From positions 1 to 50,890 of the forward strand of contig CAMDGQ010000026.1 in the NCBI GenBank assembly GCA_945897955.1: a DNA stretch of 50,890 bases, given 5' to 3'. A model generated the notes under the pieces. It was not told where the DNA came from and searched no databases. It saw only the letters and a list, made by a program, of their open reading frames with translations. Positions 24,976 through 34,272 of this stretch are shown here, piece by piece. The DNA is from Tepidiphilus sp. J10 (GTDB lineage: Bacteria > Pseudomonadota > Gammaproteobacteria > Burkholderiales > Thiobacillaceae). The first letter of the stretch is position 1, and the number at the start of each line of letters is the position of its first letter. The translations under genes were made by a program, and so were the position numbers.

Positions 24976-26604
24976 TTACAACTGCTGCCCGTGCTCCCGT
25001 GTGTTGTGGAATTTCACCTTCGGCCAGCGTTCCATCGCCAGACTTAAATTGACGTGGTTGTCGGCGAGGTAGACCAGGTTGTCGTCCACGTCGCGCGCCA
25101 GGCGCATTTGCTGGGCTTTGACGAATTCGGCCAGGTGCGCGGCGTCGTCGCATGTGACCCAGCGGGCGGTATGGATGCCGGAGCGTTCGAACACCGCATC
25201 GACGCCGTATTCGGCTTTCAGACGGTGTTCCACCACTTCGAACTGCAACTGGCCGACCGCACCCATCAGCAGACTGCTGTCGACCAGCGGGGCGAAGACC
25301 TGGATCGCGCCTTCTTCGCCGAGTTCGCGTAGTCCTTTCTGCAACTGCTTCGATTTCAACGGATCGCGCAGACGCGCCTTGCTGAACATGTCCGGCGCGA
25401 AGTAGGGGATGCCCTTGTAGGTGAGCAGTTCGCCCTCGGTCAGCACGTCGCCGATCTGCAACTGGCCGTGGTTGTGGATGCCGATGATGTCACCGGCATA
25501 GGCTTCTTCCATGCGCGTGCGTTCGTTGGCCATGAACACCACGGCGTTGGCGATCTTCATTTCCTTGTTGGTGCGGCGCTGCTTGACCTTCATGCCGGGC
25601 GTGTACTGGCCGGAGCAGACGCGGAAGAAGGCGATGCGGTCGCGGTGGTTCGGGTCCATGTTGGCCTGGATCTTGAACACGAAGCCGGTGAATGCCGGCT
25701 CGTCCGGCTCGACCTGGCGGACTTCGCCGTTCGCAGTGACGGCTTCGCGCGCGATTGGCGAAGGCGCCCAGTCAACCAGCGCGCGCAGCACTTCGCGCAC
25801 GCCGAAGTTGTTGATGCCGGAACCGAAGAACACCGGTGACTGTTTGCCGGCGAGGAAGTCTTCGAGATGGAAGGCAGCGCCGGCGCCACGCACCAGTTCG
25901 ATTTCGCCGTCCATGGTCTCGAATTCCATCGGGTTCTGCTCGCGCAGGGCTTCGATCTGGGCGCCGCGCAGCGTCTCGAAGTCCTGCCCGGCCTTTTCCT
26001 CGCCAGGGGCGAAGCGCAGCACTTCGTCATTGATCAGGTGATAGACGCCGTGAAAGCGTTTGCCCATGCCGATCGGCCAGGTCACCGGCGCGCAATGCAG
26101 CTTGAGCACAGATTCGATCTCGTCGAGCAGTTCCAGCGGATCGCGCACTTCCCGGTCCATTTTGTTGATGAAGGTGATGATCGGCGTGTTGCGCAGGCGG
26201 CAGACTTCCAGCAGCTTGATGGTCTGTTCTTCGACGCCTTTCGCGGCATCCACCACCATCACGGCGGCATCGACAGCGGTCAGCACTCGATAGGTGTCTT
26301 CCGAGAAGTCCTTGTGGCCGGGGGTGTCGAGCAGGTTGATGACGCAATCGTCGTAGCCGAACTGCATCACCGAGCTGGCGACCGAAATGCCGCGCTGCTT
26401 TTCCACTTCCAGCCAGTCGGAGGTGGCGTACTTGCCGCTCTTGCGCGCCTTCACCGTGCCGGCCATCTGGATCGCGCCGCCGAACAGCAACAGCTTTTCG
26501 GTCAGTGTGGTCTTGCCCGCGTCCGGGTGGGAAATGATGGCGAAAGTGCGCCTTTTGGCGACCTGGCGGGCGATGTGGGATGCAACCGGGGAATCTTGAT
26601 TCAT
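24976..26604 (-). CDS. prfC: Peptide chain release factor 3
   Basis: Ribosomal GTPase that recycles RF1/RF2 after termination. 542 residues. G1 is [15 protein letters not shown], then the switch region with [16 protein letters not shown]3 [15 protein letters not shown]4 [10 protein letters not shown]. The RF3-specific C-terminal portion ends with [16 protein letters not shown]. The start is ATG 26604. It converges with the stomatin-like gene, only 20 bases apart, without a clear terminator between. Confidence 0.96.
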   Translation of the reverse strand: MNQDSPVASHIARQVAKRRTFAIISHPDAGKTTLTEKLLLFGGAIQMAGTVKARKSGKYATSDWLEVEKQRGISVASSVMQFGYDDCVINLLDTPGHKDFSEDTYRVLTAVDAAVMVVDAAKGVEEQTIKLLEVCRLRNTPIITFINKMDREVRDPLELLDEIESVLKLHCAPVTWPIGMGKRFHGVYHLINDEVLRFAPGEEKAGQDFETLRGAQIEALREQNPMEFETMDGEIELVRGAGAAFHLEDFLAGKQSPVFFGSGINNFGVREVLRALVDWAPSPIAREAVTANGEVRQVEPDEPAFTGFVFKIQANMDPNHRDRIAFFRVCSGQYTPGMKVKQRRTNKEMKIANAVVFMANERTRMEEAYAGDIIGIHNHGQLQIGDVLTEGELLTYKGIPYFAPDMFSKARLRDPLKSKQLQKGLRELGEEGAIQVFAPLVDSSLLMGAVGQLQFEVVEHRLKAEYGVDAVFERSGIHTARWVTCDDAAHLAEFVKAQQMRLARDVDDNLVYLADNHVNLSLAMERWPKVKFHNTREHGQQL

Positions 26605-26644
26605 GACGTGACGTGATCAGGTGAAGCTGCGACGCTGAAAAGAC

Positions 26645-26668
26645 GAAAGCGGCCAGCAGGCCGCTTTC
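26645..26668 (-). terminator. Hairpin terminator after the Tim44-like gene
   Basis: GAAAGCGGCC-AGCA-GGCCGCTTTC, a perfect 10-bp stem between the two minus-strand genes. On the minus strand it is followed by GTCTTTTCAG, a short T-run, so it probably ends the Tim44-like transcript about 20 bases after its stop codon. Confidence 0.65.
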
Positions 26669-26686
26669 GCAGGGGGAGCAAGAATA

Positions 26687-27610
26687 TCAGTTGTTCTGCT
26701 GAATGCCCGCCACCACCCAGCCTTGATTGCCGGTGAGCGGCTTGGTCATGTGCCAGACCTCGTCGAACGAGATGGTCGCTTCCTCGTCTTCACGCAGGGT
26801 GCCGTAGAAGCGAACGCTGACGATCTGACGGTTGCCTTCTTCCAGCGCTTCCAGTGTTTCGGCGTTGATGGTCATGACTTCCGTGTGCTGTGTCTTGCCC
26901 TGGCGTTCATCGATGTCCATCTTCAGTTCGGCATACATTTCCGGCGTGGTGAACTCGCGCAGGTCATCCAGGTTGCCGGCGTCGTTGGCCGCCTGCATGC
27001 GGATGAAGTTGACCTTGGCCTGGCGTGCGAAAGCGACCTCGTCGAATCCGGGCGGGAAGGTGGCAACTGCGGGGCCATCAGCGGGCGTTGCAGAGGCATC
27101 ACCCTGACCGGATTTGTCGTAGATGCTGCCTGGTACGACGGAGCCTGCGGTGTTCGAAGCCGGGGCTTCGAAACGCATCGGCTGCGGTGCGTTTTGCTCT
27201 GCGCCGGCTGCTTGACCTGCGTATTGCATTGGCCGCTGCATCGCCGGCTTGTTGCGGTTGAGGAACCAGCGCACCACCATGAAGGCGGCAAACGCCAGCA
27301 ACGCCAGCATCAGGAAGTTGGCGACGCCTTCACCCAGGCCGAAATGCGACAGCAGCGCAGCGATGCCAAGGCCGGCGGCAAGACCGGCGAGCGGACCCAT
27401 CCAGTTGCGCTTCGGCGCGGCAGCAGCACCGGCAGCACCCTGCGCCGGAGCGTTTTGAGCTTGTTGCGGGCTGGCATCGCGCTTCATTGGCGTGGCCTGA
27501 CGTTGCATGCCGAACGACTTGCCGCCACCCATGCGTTTGGCTTCAGCGTCATAAACGGGGAATGCAATGGCTAGAAAAACGGCAAACAAGGACAGAAAAA
27601 TGCGTTGCAT
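26687..27610 (-). CDS. Tim44-like domain protein, membrane anchored
   Basis: A 307-residue envelope protein: signal/anchor (MQRIFLSLFAVFLAIAFPVYDAEA), a low-complexity glutamine/alanine/proline region, a glycine-alanine-rich hydrophobic pair (WMGPLAGLAAGLGIAALLSHFGLG; NFLMLALLAFAAFMVVRWFLN), another low-complexity linker, and a C-terminal Tim44-like fold from about residue 185 (FARQAKVNFIRMQAANDAGNLDDLREFTTPEMYAEL ... in part; EVWHMTKPLTGNQGWVVAGIQ). Common in betaproteobacteria; its function is not established. It precedes prfC but is separated by a hairpin terminator. Confidence 0.85.
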   Translation of the reverse strand: MQRIFLSLFAVFLAIAFPVYDAEAKRMGGGKSFGMQRQATPMKRDASPQQAQNAPAQGAAGAAAAPKRNWMGPLAGLAAGLGIAALLSHFGLGEGVANFLMLALLAFAAFMVVRWFLNRNKPAMQRPMQYAGQAAGAEQNAPQPMRFEAPASNTAGSVVPGSIYDKSGQGDASATPADGPAVATFPPGFDEVAFARQAKVNFIRMQAANDAGNLDDLREFTTPEMYAELKMDIDERQGKTQHTEVMTINAETLEALEEGNRQIVSVRFYGTLREDEEATISFDEVWHMTKPLTGNQGWVVAGIQQNN

Positions 27611-27768
27611 CGAGAAGTTCTCCAGGTTGAAACAGTTGCTTAAATGGCGTCAAAGCGGCGCTTTGCAAGCGGCCCGCATTCTACCTGTCGTAAATGACAG
27701 ATGGTTTCTGTGATATCAGCCCGATCGGGAAGGTTCCCGTGCGTGGTCGGATAACCACGTCGGAACCC

Positions 27769-27810
27769 GTAGGTCGGAAAAGCCGGCGTCCTTTACCGGC
27801 GCCTTCCGAC
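27769..27810. repeat. GTAGGTCGGAAAAG-family palindrome
   Basis: Begins GTAGGTCGGAAAAGCCGGCG and folds back onto CCGGCGCCTTCCGAC. It is the same family as the element inside the restriction-modification gene at 39014-39093. Confidence 0.6.
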
Positions 27811-27849
27811 AACATGCGGCGCAAGCAGGCGGAGGAAGCAGGCGGAGTC

Positions 27850-27922
27850 GTAGGATGGGCCAAGCGATAGCGGGCCCATCGCTGGGCGAGTTGATGGGCC
27901 CGCTGAGCTTGGCCCATCCTAC
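27850..27922. repeat. GTAGGATGGGCC-family inverted repeat
   Basis: A 73-bp fold-back element: left arm GTAGGATGGGCCAAGC, right arm its complement GCTTGGCCCATCCTAC, with extra pairing GCGGGCCCATC / GATGGGCCCGC nearer the loop. It looks like two REP units in inverted orientation, each beginning GTAG. Confidence 0.7.
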
Positions 27923-27953
27923 GAGTGGTTCATGCAATTGCGCCGGGTGGTGT

Positions 27954-29180
27954 TCATTGTTCTCTTAACCACGCCAGCGCACCCTTGCCGGCAACAAAAC
28001 CGCTGGCGAAGCACGCGGTGAGCAGGTAGCCGCCGGTGGGCGCTTCCCAGTCCAGCATCTCGCCGGCGCAGAACACGCCGGGCAGGGCGTTCAGCATCAG
28101 ATTTGCATCCATCGCCTCGAAGCGCACGCCGCCGGCGCTGCTGATCGCCTCATCAATCGGACGCGGTGCGTTCAGCGTCAGCGGCAAGGCCTTGATCGTG
28201 GCTGCCAGGCGTTGCGGGTCGGCATGTTCGCCCTTGCTCAGGACTTCGCGCAGCAAGCCAGCCTTGACGCCGGTGATCCCGACGCGGCTTTGCAGGTGGC
28301 TGGACAACGAACGCGAACCGCGCGGATATGCGACTTCGGCGATGACGCGTTCCAGTGACTTGCCCGGCGCCAGATCAAGGTAGATTTGCGCACTGCCGTT
28401 GGCTTCGATGGCATCGCGAATCGCGGCCGAGGCCGCGTAAATCAGGCTGCCTTCAATGCCGTGTTCGGACACCACAAATTCGCCCTGGCGCTGAAACTCG
28501 CCAAACGTCAGCGTTACCGACTTCAACGGCTGGCCGGCGAAGCGCTCGCGGAAATGTGCGCTCCAGGCTACATCGAAACCGCAATTCGACGGTTTCAACT
28601 CGGCCACGTCGATCCCGCGCGCCTGCAACAGCGGCACCCAGGCGCCGTTGGAACCGAGTCGCGCCCAACTGCCACCGCCCAGCGCCAGCACGACCGCATC
28701 GAAAGAGCGCGCCGTTTCGCCTTCCGGGCCGACAAATCGCAACGCGCCCTGATCCGACCAACCCAGCCAGCGCTGCCGGACATGAAAATTCACCCCGCTG
28801 CCGCGCAGTCGATGCAACCACGCACGCAACAACGGCGCGGCTTTCATGTCGGTTGGAAACACCCTGCCGGAACTGCCGACGAAAGTTTCAATGCCAAGAC
28901 CATGCACCCAGGCGCGCAAGGCTTCCGGCCCGAAAGTGGCCAGCAGCGGATCAATCTCGGCCTGACGCCCGCCGTAACGCGACAGGAACGGCGCCGGCGC
29001 TTCCGAATGGGTCAGATTCATACCACCCTTGCCGGCTAGCAGGAACTTGCGCCCGACCGACGGCATGGCATCGTGGAGATCGACCTGTGCGCCCCCCCGG
29101 CTCAATACTTCGGCGGCCATCAGGCCGGCCGGGCCGCCGCCGATGACGGCGACACGAAACGGGAGTTTTTCTGGAATCAA
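27954..29180 (-). CDS. BaiN/YhiN-type (HI0933-like) FAD-dependent oxidoreductase
   Basis: A 408-residue flavoprotein: FAD-binding VAVIGGGPAGLMAAEVLSRGG at the N-terminus, GRKFLLAGKGGMNLTHSE (family signature), AVVLALGGGSWARLGSNGAW, and the C-terminal FAD contact PGVFCAGEMLDWEAPTGGYLLTACFASG. The family is widespread and its substrate poorly known. The only fitting start is a TTG at 29180; no ribosome site is clear, so the true start may be slightly different. Divergent from tatD, 65 bases away. Confidence 0.88.
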   Translation of the reverse strand: MIPEKLPFRVAVIGGGPAGLMAAEVLSRGGAQVDLHDAMPSVGRKFLLAGKGGMNLTHSEAPAPFLSRYGGRQAEIDPLLATFGPEALRAWVHGLGIETFVGSSGRVFPTDMKAAPLLRAWLHRLRGSGVNFHVRQRWLGWSDQGALRFVGPEGETARSFDAVVLALGGGSWARLGSNGAWVPLLQARGIDVAELKPSNCGFDVAWSAHFRERFAGQPLKSVTLTFGEFQRQGEFVVSEHGIEGSLIYAASAAIRDAIEANGSAQIYLDLAPGKSLERVIAEVAYPRGSRSLSSHLQSRVGITGVKAGLLREVLSKGEHADPQRLAATIKALPLTLNAPRPIDEAISSAGGVRFEAMDANLMLNALPGVFCAGEMLDWEAPTGGYLLTACFASGFVAGKGALAWLREQ

Positions 29181-29245
29181 AGCGGTATTGGCGGGCGGGA
29201 GGGACGTGAGATTATCCCGCGTATCGCTCCCGAACTTTCCAGGTC

Positions 29246-30037
29246 ATGACCGCGCCACAACTCATCGACACTCACTGCCACCTTGATGCCGCCGAATTCG
29301 CCGCCGACCGCGATGACGTCCATCGGCGCGCGCTCGATGCCGGTGTCGCGATCCAGATCGTTCCCTCGGTGACGCGGGACAATTTCGCCGCTGTGGAAGC
29401 CGCTTGCCGGCGTTACCCCGGTTGTCTGCCGGCCTGGGGCATGCATCCGATGTATATCCATGTGCATCAGGAATCGCATCTGGCCGACTTGTGTGCCCGG
29501 ATCGAAAGCTGGCGACCGGTGGCGATAGGCGAGATCGGGCTGGACCTGTTCGCGCCGGGGCTGGACTACGCGACGCAGGAACACTTCTATGTCGAGCAAT
29601 TGAAGATCGCGCGCGACCATGACTTGCCGGTGCTGCTGCACTGCCGCCGCGCCAACGATCAAATTCTCAAGCAACTGCGCCGCTTCAAGCTGAAAGGCGG
29701 TATCGCACACGCCTTCAGCGGCAGCCGGCAGCAGGCTGATGCCTACCTGAAACTCGGCTTCAAACTCGGTTTTGGCGGCGCGTTTACCTGGACGCGGGCG
29801 ACCAATCTGCGCGCCTTGGCGCGGGAATTGCCGCTGGAAGCCATCGTGCTGGAAACCGACAGTCCGGATATTCCGCCGGCCTGGATCGGCCAGGAACAAA
29901 ACAACGCTCGCAACGAGCCGGCCGAACTGGCGCGAATCGCCGCCTGTCTGGCCGAGATACGGGGCGAGACGGTGACCGAAGTGATTGAACAGACCAGCGC
30001 CAATGCGCGCGCGGTGCTGGGACTGAACTTGACGTAA
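29246..30037 (+). CDS. TatD-family metal-dependent hydrolase (3'-5' DNase type)
   Basis: A 263-residue TIM-barrel hydrolase. Metal ligands are visible: DTHCHLD at residue 8, the glutamate of GEIGLD, LLHCRRA, AHAFSGS, and the aspartate of LETDSPDIPP. TatD-type enzymes remove 3' ends of DNA or act in nucleic-acid quality control; YcfH/YjjV paralogues share the same motifs, so the exact orthologue is not certain. Start at ATG 29246. Confidence 0.92.
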   Translation: MTAPQLIDTHCHLDAAEFAADRDDVHRRALDAGVAIQIVPSVTRDNFAAVEAACRRYPGCLPAWGMHPMYIHVHQESHLADLCARIESWRPVAIGEIGLDLFAPGLDYATQEHFYVEQLKIARDHDLPVLLHCRRANDQILKQLRRFKLKGGIAHAFSGSRQQADAYLKLGFKLGFGGAFTWTRATNLRALARELPLEAIVLETDSPDIPPAWIGQEQNNARNEPAELARIAACLAEIRGETVTEVIEQTSANARAVLGLNLT

Positions 30038-30038
30038 A

Positions 30039-30072
30039 AACGGCGGAACCGGCGTCAGCCGGTTTCGCCGTT
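30039..30072 (-). terminator. Hairpin terminator of the diheme lipoprotein gene
   Basis: A 15-bp stem (one G-T pair) with a GTCA loop. On the minus strand the stem runs straight into TTTTTACG, so it terminates the minus-strand gene ending at 30090. On the plus strand it follows tatD directly but lacks a T-run. Confidence 0.7.
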
Positions 30073-30089
30073 GCGACCGTTGCTGCCGA

Positions 30090-31841
30090 TCAGAGGCTCT
30101 TCAGATATTCCACCAGCGCCGCTTTCTCGTCACCGGTCATCGTGATGCCCAACGCGCCCAGAACCCCGTCAACCGCGCCAGACAGCGTGCCCACGCTGCC
30201 ATTGCTGAGGTAAGGCGCGGTATGCGAGACACCGCGCAGACTCGGAATCTTGATGCCGCCGGCCAGCGCGCCTTGCGGATTGCTCACGGCGGTAATCAGG
30301 CCCGGCCCGGTGAAATCGGCGGTGCGGTGGCAGCTTGTGCAGGTGCCCTTGCCGTTGAACAGCATGAACCCCTGCTCGGCCAGCGCTTCGTTGTAGGCAC
30401 CGGGCGCCGGGCTGGTGATGCTGCGCATGAAGGTCTGCACCTGTAGCAGTTTGTTGGCAGCGATGTCGTTGCCGGGCTGGTTTGTTTCCGCGTTGGTCAG
30501 CGCGGTGGGCAGCGTACCCAGCGGTACAGCGGGGTTCAGGGCGGGCGTCAGGCTGCCGAGACCGGTGCCGAAAGCGCCATTGGCATGCATGACCAGGTCG
30601 TAAACCGCTTCGGCCTGGCTGGCCAGCGCGTTGGTATTGCCCGGGCTGTTGGCGAACAGGCCATCCCAGCCGAACAGATAACTCTGCTCTTCCAGATCGA
30701 CGAAGTTCCACAGCGGCGGGTAGTTGGTGGGGTTTACCACGTTGTCTTCCATCGGGTTGTCAGGCAGCGAGCGGACATCGAAATTGCCGGCACCCCAGCC
30801 GTTCAGCACAGCGGCGGTTGCACCGGCATCGGGCAGCCCCTGGACGAATGGCGTTGCCGCCAGAATTGCGCCGGAGTTCATGCGTGCGTTGGGCACGCCG
30901 TCGAAGCGCGGCTGCCCGATCGGCAAAGCGGCCGGGCCGGCGCTGAGCTGGAACGTGGTCGGCGTGACATTGACATGGCACAGCGCGCAGGTCAGTCCGG
31001 CGCTGGTCATGTTGCCGGCGCCGTCGAACTGCGCGCGCACGCCGATGACCGCATTGGCCTGAAGCAGCGCCTTGGTGGTCGCCGGGTTGGCCAGCGCCGC
31101 ATCCTTGGCGGCGAGATCGGCGCCGGTCATCACGGCGACGATGCCGGCTGGCACCTTGTTGATGTCAACCTGTACGCCAAGGTTCACCGCCGCCACGGGG
31201 CTGATGCCGTTGAGCAGCGTGTGCAGACCGAGCACTCCGCCAAAGAAAGCCTCGTTGCCGAATGTTTCGTCATTGAACACCGCCTGTCCGAGCGCGACAT
31301 CCGCGCCGCTGCTGCGCTGCAGGGTGCGGAAAGCGACCCGGTAAGTGCCGCTGGCGGCCGGGACCAGCGCCACGGCCCGCTGGCTGCTGTTGCGGTAGAA
31401 GCTGGAGCCCAGGCGCAGCCATCCATTGCCCTGAACGCGGGCAATTTCGCCCAGCGTCGGATGCGTCGGCAATGCGCTCGAACGCATGATCAGCTTGATC
31501 GGCTTGGTCGGGTCCAGCGTGATGGCTGCGCCGCCGGGTCCGGTAAAGGTGACCGAATAGGCGTCGCTCTTGAAGTCGGTGCTGGCAATGGCGGCGGCGG
31601 CGGCGGGCAGAGCGGTATCGGGAACGCGATTTACGGTCAGCACCGCATCGCCGGAAAGCGCCCCGGCGGGCACTTCAACGCTGACCTCCTGGGCGGATGT
31701 GCTGAAAGTGCCGCCCGCGCTGGCCACAACATTCTGTTGTAACAGCGTGGTCGCGTCATCGTGTCCTCGGCATGACGCGAGAACGGCGGCAAGACCGAGG
31801 GCGAGTGCAGTGGCGCGGAAAACAGGGAGCCTGGAGTTCAT
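30090..31841 (-). CDS. Diheme c-type lipoprotein with CcpA/MauG-like C-terminal domain
   Basis: A 583-residue predicted lipoprotein: signal peptide with lipobox VLASC (C24), then a beta-rich ZU5-like N-terminal domain (VSVEVPAGALSGDAVLTV). Two heme sites follow, C285-AL-C288-H and C501-TS-C504-H. The region after the second heme, KIPSLRGVSHTAPYLSNGS, copies the distal loop of di-heme cytochrome c peroxidases and MauG. The role is unknown: peroxidase-like or an electron-transfer lipoprotein. Start at ATG 31841 behind AAGGA; upstream in-frame codons to 31961 are non-coding. An inverted repeat at 31943-31958 may regulate it. Confidence 0.75.
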   Translation of the reverse strand: MNSRLPVFRATALALGLAAVLASCRGHDDATTLLQQNVVASAGGTFSTSAQEVSVEVPAGALSGDAVLTVNRVPDTALPAAAAAIASTDFKSDAYSVTFTGPGGAAITLDPTKPIKLIMRSSALPTHPTLGEIARVQGNGWLRLGSSFYRNSSQRAVALVPAASGTYRVAFRTLQRSSGADVALGQAVFNDETFGNEAFFGGVLGLHTLLNGISPVAAVNLGVQVDINKVPAGIVAVMTGADLAAKDAALANPATTKALLQANAVIGVRAQFDGAGNMTSAGLTCALCHVNVTPTTFQLSAGPAALPIGQPRFDGVPNARMNSGAILAATPFVQGLPDAGATAAVLNGWGAGNFDVRSLPDNPMEDNVVNPTNYPPLWNFVDLEEQSYLFGWDGLFANSPGNTNALASQAEAVYDLVMHANGAFGTGLGSLTPALNPAVPLGTLPTALTNAETNQPGNDIAANKLLQVQTFMRSITSPAPGAYNEALAEQGFMLFNGKGTCTSCHRTADFTGPGLITAVSNPQGALAGGIKIPSLRGVSHTAPYLSNGSVGTLSGAVDGVLGALGITMTGDEKAALVEYLKSL

Positions 31842-31942
31842 GGTTGTGTCCTTGATAGGTGTTGTTGGCGATGTTCGAAGGCGCGATCCACAGTGTGTTG
31901 AAGACCGTGCGGGACATGATAGTTGCCGGATTCGGCGGCCAA

Positions 31943-31958
31943 TGTAACTTGAGTTACA
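31943..31958. promoter_or_regulatory. Inverted repeat TGTAAC-TTGA-GTTACA
   Basis: Perfect six-base arms around four bases, about 100 bases upstream of the diheme lipoprotein start and in an AT-rich pocket of GC-rich DNA. It suits a dimeric regulator; which one is unknown. Confidence 0.5.
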
Positions 31959-31993
31959 CAACGCCCCGGAACTGCGCCAGAACTTCGCCGCTA

Positions 31994-32554
31994 TCAGGCG
32001 CGAAGATCCAGATTCAGGATGAACCAGTTGCCGAGAGCCTCGCGAATTTCAGCGGGCGTCAGATGGCGCATGAAGACAGCGGTGCCCGGCATGTTCTGAT
32101 TGCTCATGCAGGTCAGGGTGCGGACTTGCGGAATTGCCTGCGGGTCGGTGTTGCTCAGGCGGAACGAAGTCTTGTAATAGAGATGCGTCGGCATGTCATC
32201 GTCATTGCGGACACGGCGCACGCTCCAGGTGTCGACCGGGCCCGGCCGCAGGCTGGCAATGCTGCTCACGCTGTGCGACATCGCGGTGACGCGGAACTGG
32301 CCGGGGGGCACGCTTTGCGCGTGCGGACGCACGCTGTCGATTTCGAAGACACAGAACGGATCGTGTTCCTGCACCGCGTTGCTGGCGACGATACGGCCGT
32401 ATTGCAGGCGCGCAGTGGCTTTGCCCGGCTCGATGTCGATTCGCTCGCGCAGTTGCAGCGTGCCAATGCCGGTCTGGCTGGCTGGTGGCGGGCTCGCGCA
32501 AGCGGCCAGCGCGGCGGCAAGAAGAACGAGGGGGTAGGCGAGGTTGCGTGGCAT
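31994..32554 (-). CDS. Predicted lipoprotein of unknown function
   Basis: 186 residues with a signal peptide and lipobox (LAAALAAC, C19), then a mature part I do not recognise. It has three further cysteines (DPFCVFEID, TLTCMSNQ and one at the lipobox neighbourhood is not counted), a hydrophilic middle with VRNDDDMPTHLYYKTSFRL and a C-terminus REALGNWFILNLDLRA. No catalytic motif is evident. Its ATG (32554) lies only 18 bases from the divergent hslR start, so each promoter must sit in or next to the other gene. Confidence 0.7.
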   Translation of the reverse strand: MPRNLAYPLVLLAAALAACASPPPASQTGIGTLQLRERIDIEPGKATARLQYGRIVASNAVQEHDPFCVFEIDSVRPHAQSVPPGQFRVTAMSHSVSSIASLRPGPVDTWSVRRVRNDDDMPTHLYYKTSFRLSNTDPQAIPQVRTLTCMSNQNMPGTAVFMRHLTPAEIREALGNWFILNLDLRA

Positions 32555-32572
32555 GCGAGTTATGATGCCGCC

Positions 32573-33016
32573 ATGTCGCGTGAAGTTCCATCCGATTTTC
32601 ATGAAATGCCTGCCGCCGCCCGTTTGCGTATCGACAAATGGTTGTGGGCCGCGCGTTTCTTCAAGACGCGCGGCCTTGCGCAAGAGGCGGTCGAAGGCGG
32701 GCGAGTGCGCATGATCGGCATTGGCGGCAGTTCGAGCGAAGCGGGCGAACGCATCAAGGCCAGTCGCGAAGTGCGTCCGGGCGATGTGTTGCTCATCCAG
32801 ATCGGCGACCTGACCTGGAACGTGACGGTACGCGGCTTGTCCGACAAGCGCGGCCCGGCGCCGGTGGCGCGCGAACTCTACGAGGAATCGCCGGCCAGCC
32901 AGGCTGCGCGCCTGGCCCGGATCGAAATGCGGCGTATCCAGGCCGAACCGAGCAGCAGCATCAAGGGGCGTCCGACCAAGAAGGACCGGCGCCAGATCCA
33001 TCGATTCACTGAATAG
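32573..33016 (+). CDS. hslR: Hsp15-like S4-domain RNA-binding protein
   Basis: A 147-residue protein with an S4 RNA-binding domain at residues 16-60 (RLRIDKWLWAARFFKTRGLAQEAVEGGRVRM) and a basic C-terminal tail (IKGRPTKKDRRQIHRFTE). Hsp15 binds stalled 50S subunits carrying peptidyl-tRNA and is heat induced in E. coli. Family length is about 133. Start at ATG 32573; a later ATG at residue 12 is possible. The next flavoprotein gene follows 16 bases after the stop. Confidence 0.9.
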   Translation: MSREVPSDFHEMPAAARLRIDKWLWAARFFKTRGLAQEAVEGGRVRMIGIGGSSSEAGERIKASREVRPGDVLLIQIGDLTWNVTVRGLSDKRGPAPVARELYEESPASQAARLARIEMRRIQAEPSSSIKGRPTKKDRRQIHRFTE

Positions 33017-33032
33017 GGTTTCAGCGTTGAGC

Positions 33033-34271
33033 ATGACTGAAGAGAACATTGAAACAGTTGACTGCATCGTCATCGGCGCCGGCGTCAGCGGCCTCGTATC
33101 GGCGGCACGCATGGCCGCAGCCGGTCGCAAGGTTGTGGTGCTGGAAGCGTCGGCGCGAGTCGGCGGCTGCATTCATAGCTGGCATTTGCGTGACGCGATC
33201 AGGGCCGGCGAAGCGGGCGCGGATTTCTGGCTCGAACTCGGCGCCCATACCGCCTACAACTCCTACTCGCAATTGCTCGAAGCCCTGCGCGAACGCGGCC
33301 GTCTGGATGACCTGCTGCCGCGCGAGAAACTCGGCTACAGCTTTGTCGGCGCCGATGGCACGCTGCAATCGCCGCTGAAAAGATTGAATTTCTTTCAGGC
33401 CGCAGTCTCGTTGCCGTTAGGTATCGGCAAGGCCAAACCGGGGCGCAGCGTCGCGGAATGGTTCGGCGGCCTGCTCGGACGTGGCAATTACCGGCGTCTG
33501 CTGGCGCCCGCGTTTGCCGCCGTGCTGTCGCAACCGGCGGACGCCTTTCCGGCCGAATGGCTGTTCCGGCGCAAGCCGCGCATGCAGACCGCACCGCGCA
33601 AATACAGCTTCCCGGGCGGCTTGCAGGGTTTGCTGGAGGCGCTGGTCGAAGGCGCCGCGTTCGACTTGCGTTACCAGGCCGGCGTCAGCGGTGTCACCCG
33701 CTGCGAGGCCGGCTACAAGGTGATGACCGCCGCCGGCGCGCTGGCCTGCCGACAACTGATCCTCGCCGTGCCGGTGGATGCCGCCGCTGTCTTGTTGAGC
33801 AATGTGCAACCCGATATCGCGCGCGATCTACAGACCTTTCCCATGTCCAGCAGTGAAGCGCTCGGCGTTGTATTGCCGGCCGGCAAGTCGGGCCTGAAAC
33901 CGGTCGCCGGCCTGATCGGCGTCGATGACGACTTCTGGTCCGTCGTCACGCGCGACCCGATACCGCACGACACTCTGCGCGGCTTCACCTTCCATTTCCG
34001 GCCAGGACGACTCGACCACGCCGCCAAACTGGCGCGCGCCGCCGCCGTGCTGGGCGTAACGCCGGCCGACTTCCTGCATGTGCGCGAGACGATCAACCGT
34101 CTGCCTGCGCCGGGCGTCGAGCATCCGCGCCGGGTCGCCGCGATCGACGCCAGGCTGGCGCGAGAACCGCTGGCGCTGGTCGGCAACTATCTGAATGGCC
34201 TGTCGATCGGCGATTGCGCCGAGCGCGCGGCGACTGAAACCGACCGTCTGCTGGCTTTGCAAGGAGCATGA
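33033..34271 (+). CDS. FAD-dependent amine-oxidase / protoporphyrinogen-oxidase-like protein
   Basis: A 412-residue flavoprotein with the dinucleotide motif CIVIGAGVSGLVSAARMAAAGRKVVVLEA at the N-terminus followed by ARVGGCIHSW, the pattern of protoporphyrinogen oxidase (HemY) and amine oxidases. Also SFPGGLQGLLEAL in the middle and GNYLNGLSIGDCAERA at the C-terminal FAD contact. A role in heme synthesis is attractive given hemL and the many cytochromes, but the substrate is not proven by sequence. Start at ATG 33033; a TTG two codons earlier is the alternative. Its stop overlaps the ribosome-binding region of the next gene. Confidence 0.75.
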   Translation: MTEENIETVDCIVIGAGVSGLVSAARMAAAGRKVVVLEASARVGGCIHSWHLRDAIRAGEAGADFWLELGAHTAYNSYSQLLEALRERGRLDDLLPREKLGYSFVGADGTLQSPLKRLNFFQAAVSLPLGIGKAKPGRSVAEWFGGLLGRGNYRRLLAPAFAAVLSQPADAFPAEWLFRRKPRMQTAPRKYSFPGGLQGLLEALVEGAAFDLRYQAGVSGVTRCEAGYKVMTAAGALACRQLILAVPVDAAAVLLSNVQPDIARDLQTFPMSSSEALGVVLPAGKSGLKPVAGLIGVDDDFWSVVTRDPIPHDTLRGFTFHFRPGRLDHAAKLARAAAVLGVTPADFLHVRETINRLPAPGVEHPRRVAAIDARLAREPLALVGNYLNGLSIGDCAERAATETDRLLALQGA

Positions 34272-34272
34272 A

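Larger units (their letters stand above)
27611..27953. other. Non-coding gap holding palindromic repeats
   Basis: 343 bases without a convincing gene. It holds the leader of the Tim44-like gene, a small hairpin (CGTGGT-CGGATA-ACCACG, 27742-27759) and two GTAG-type palindromes listed separately. Short open frames here are only translations of the repeats. Confidence 0.7.
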
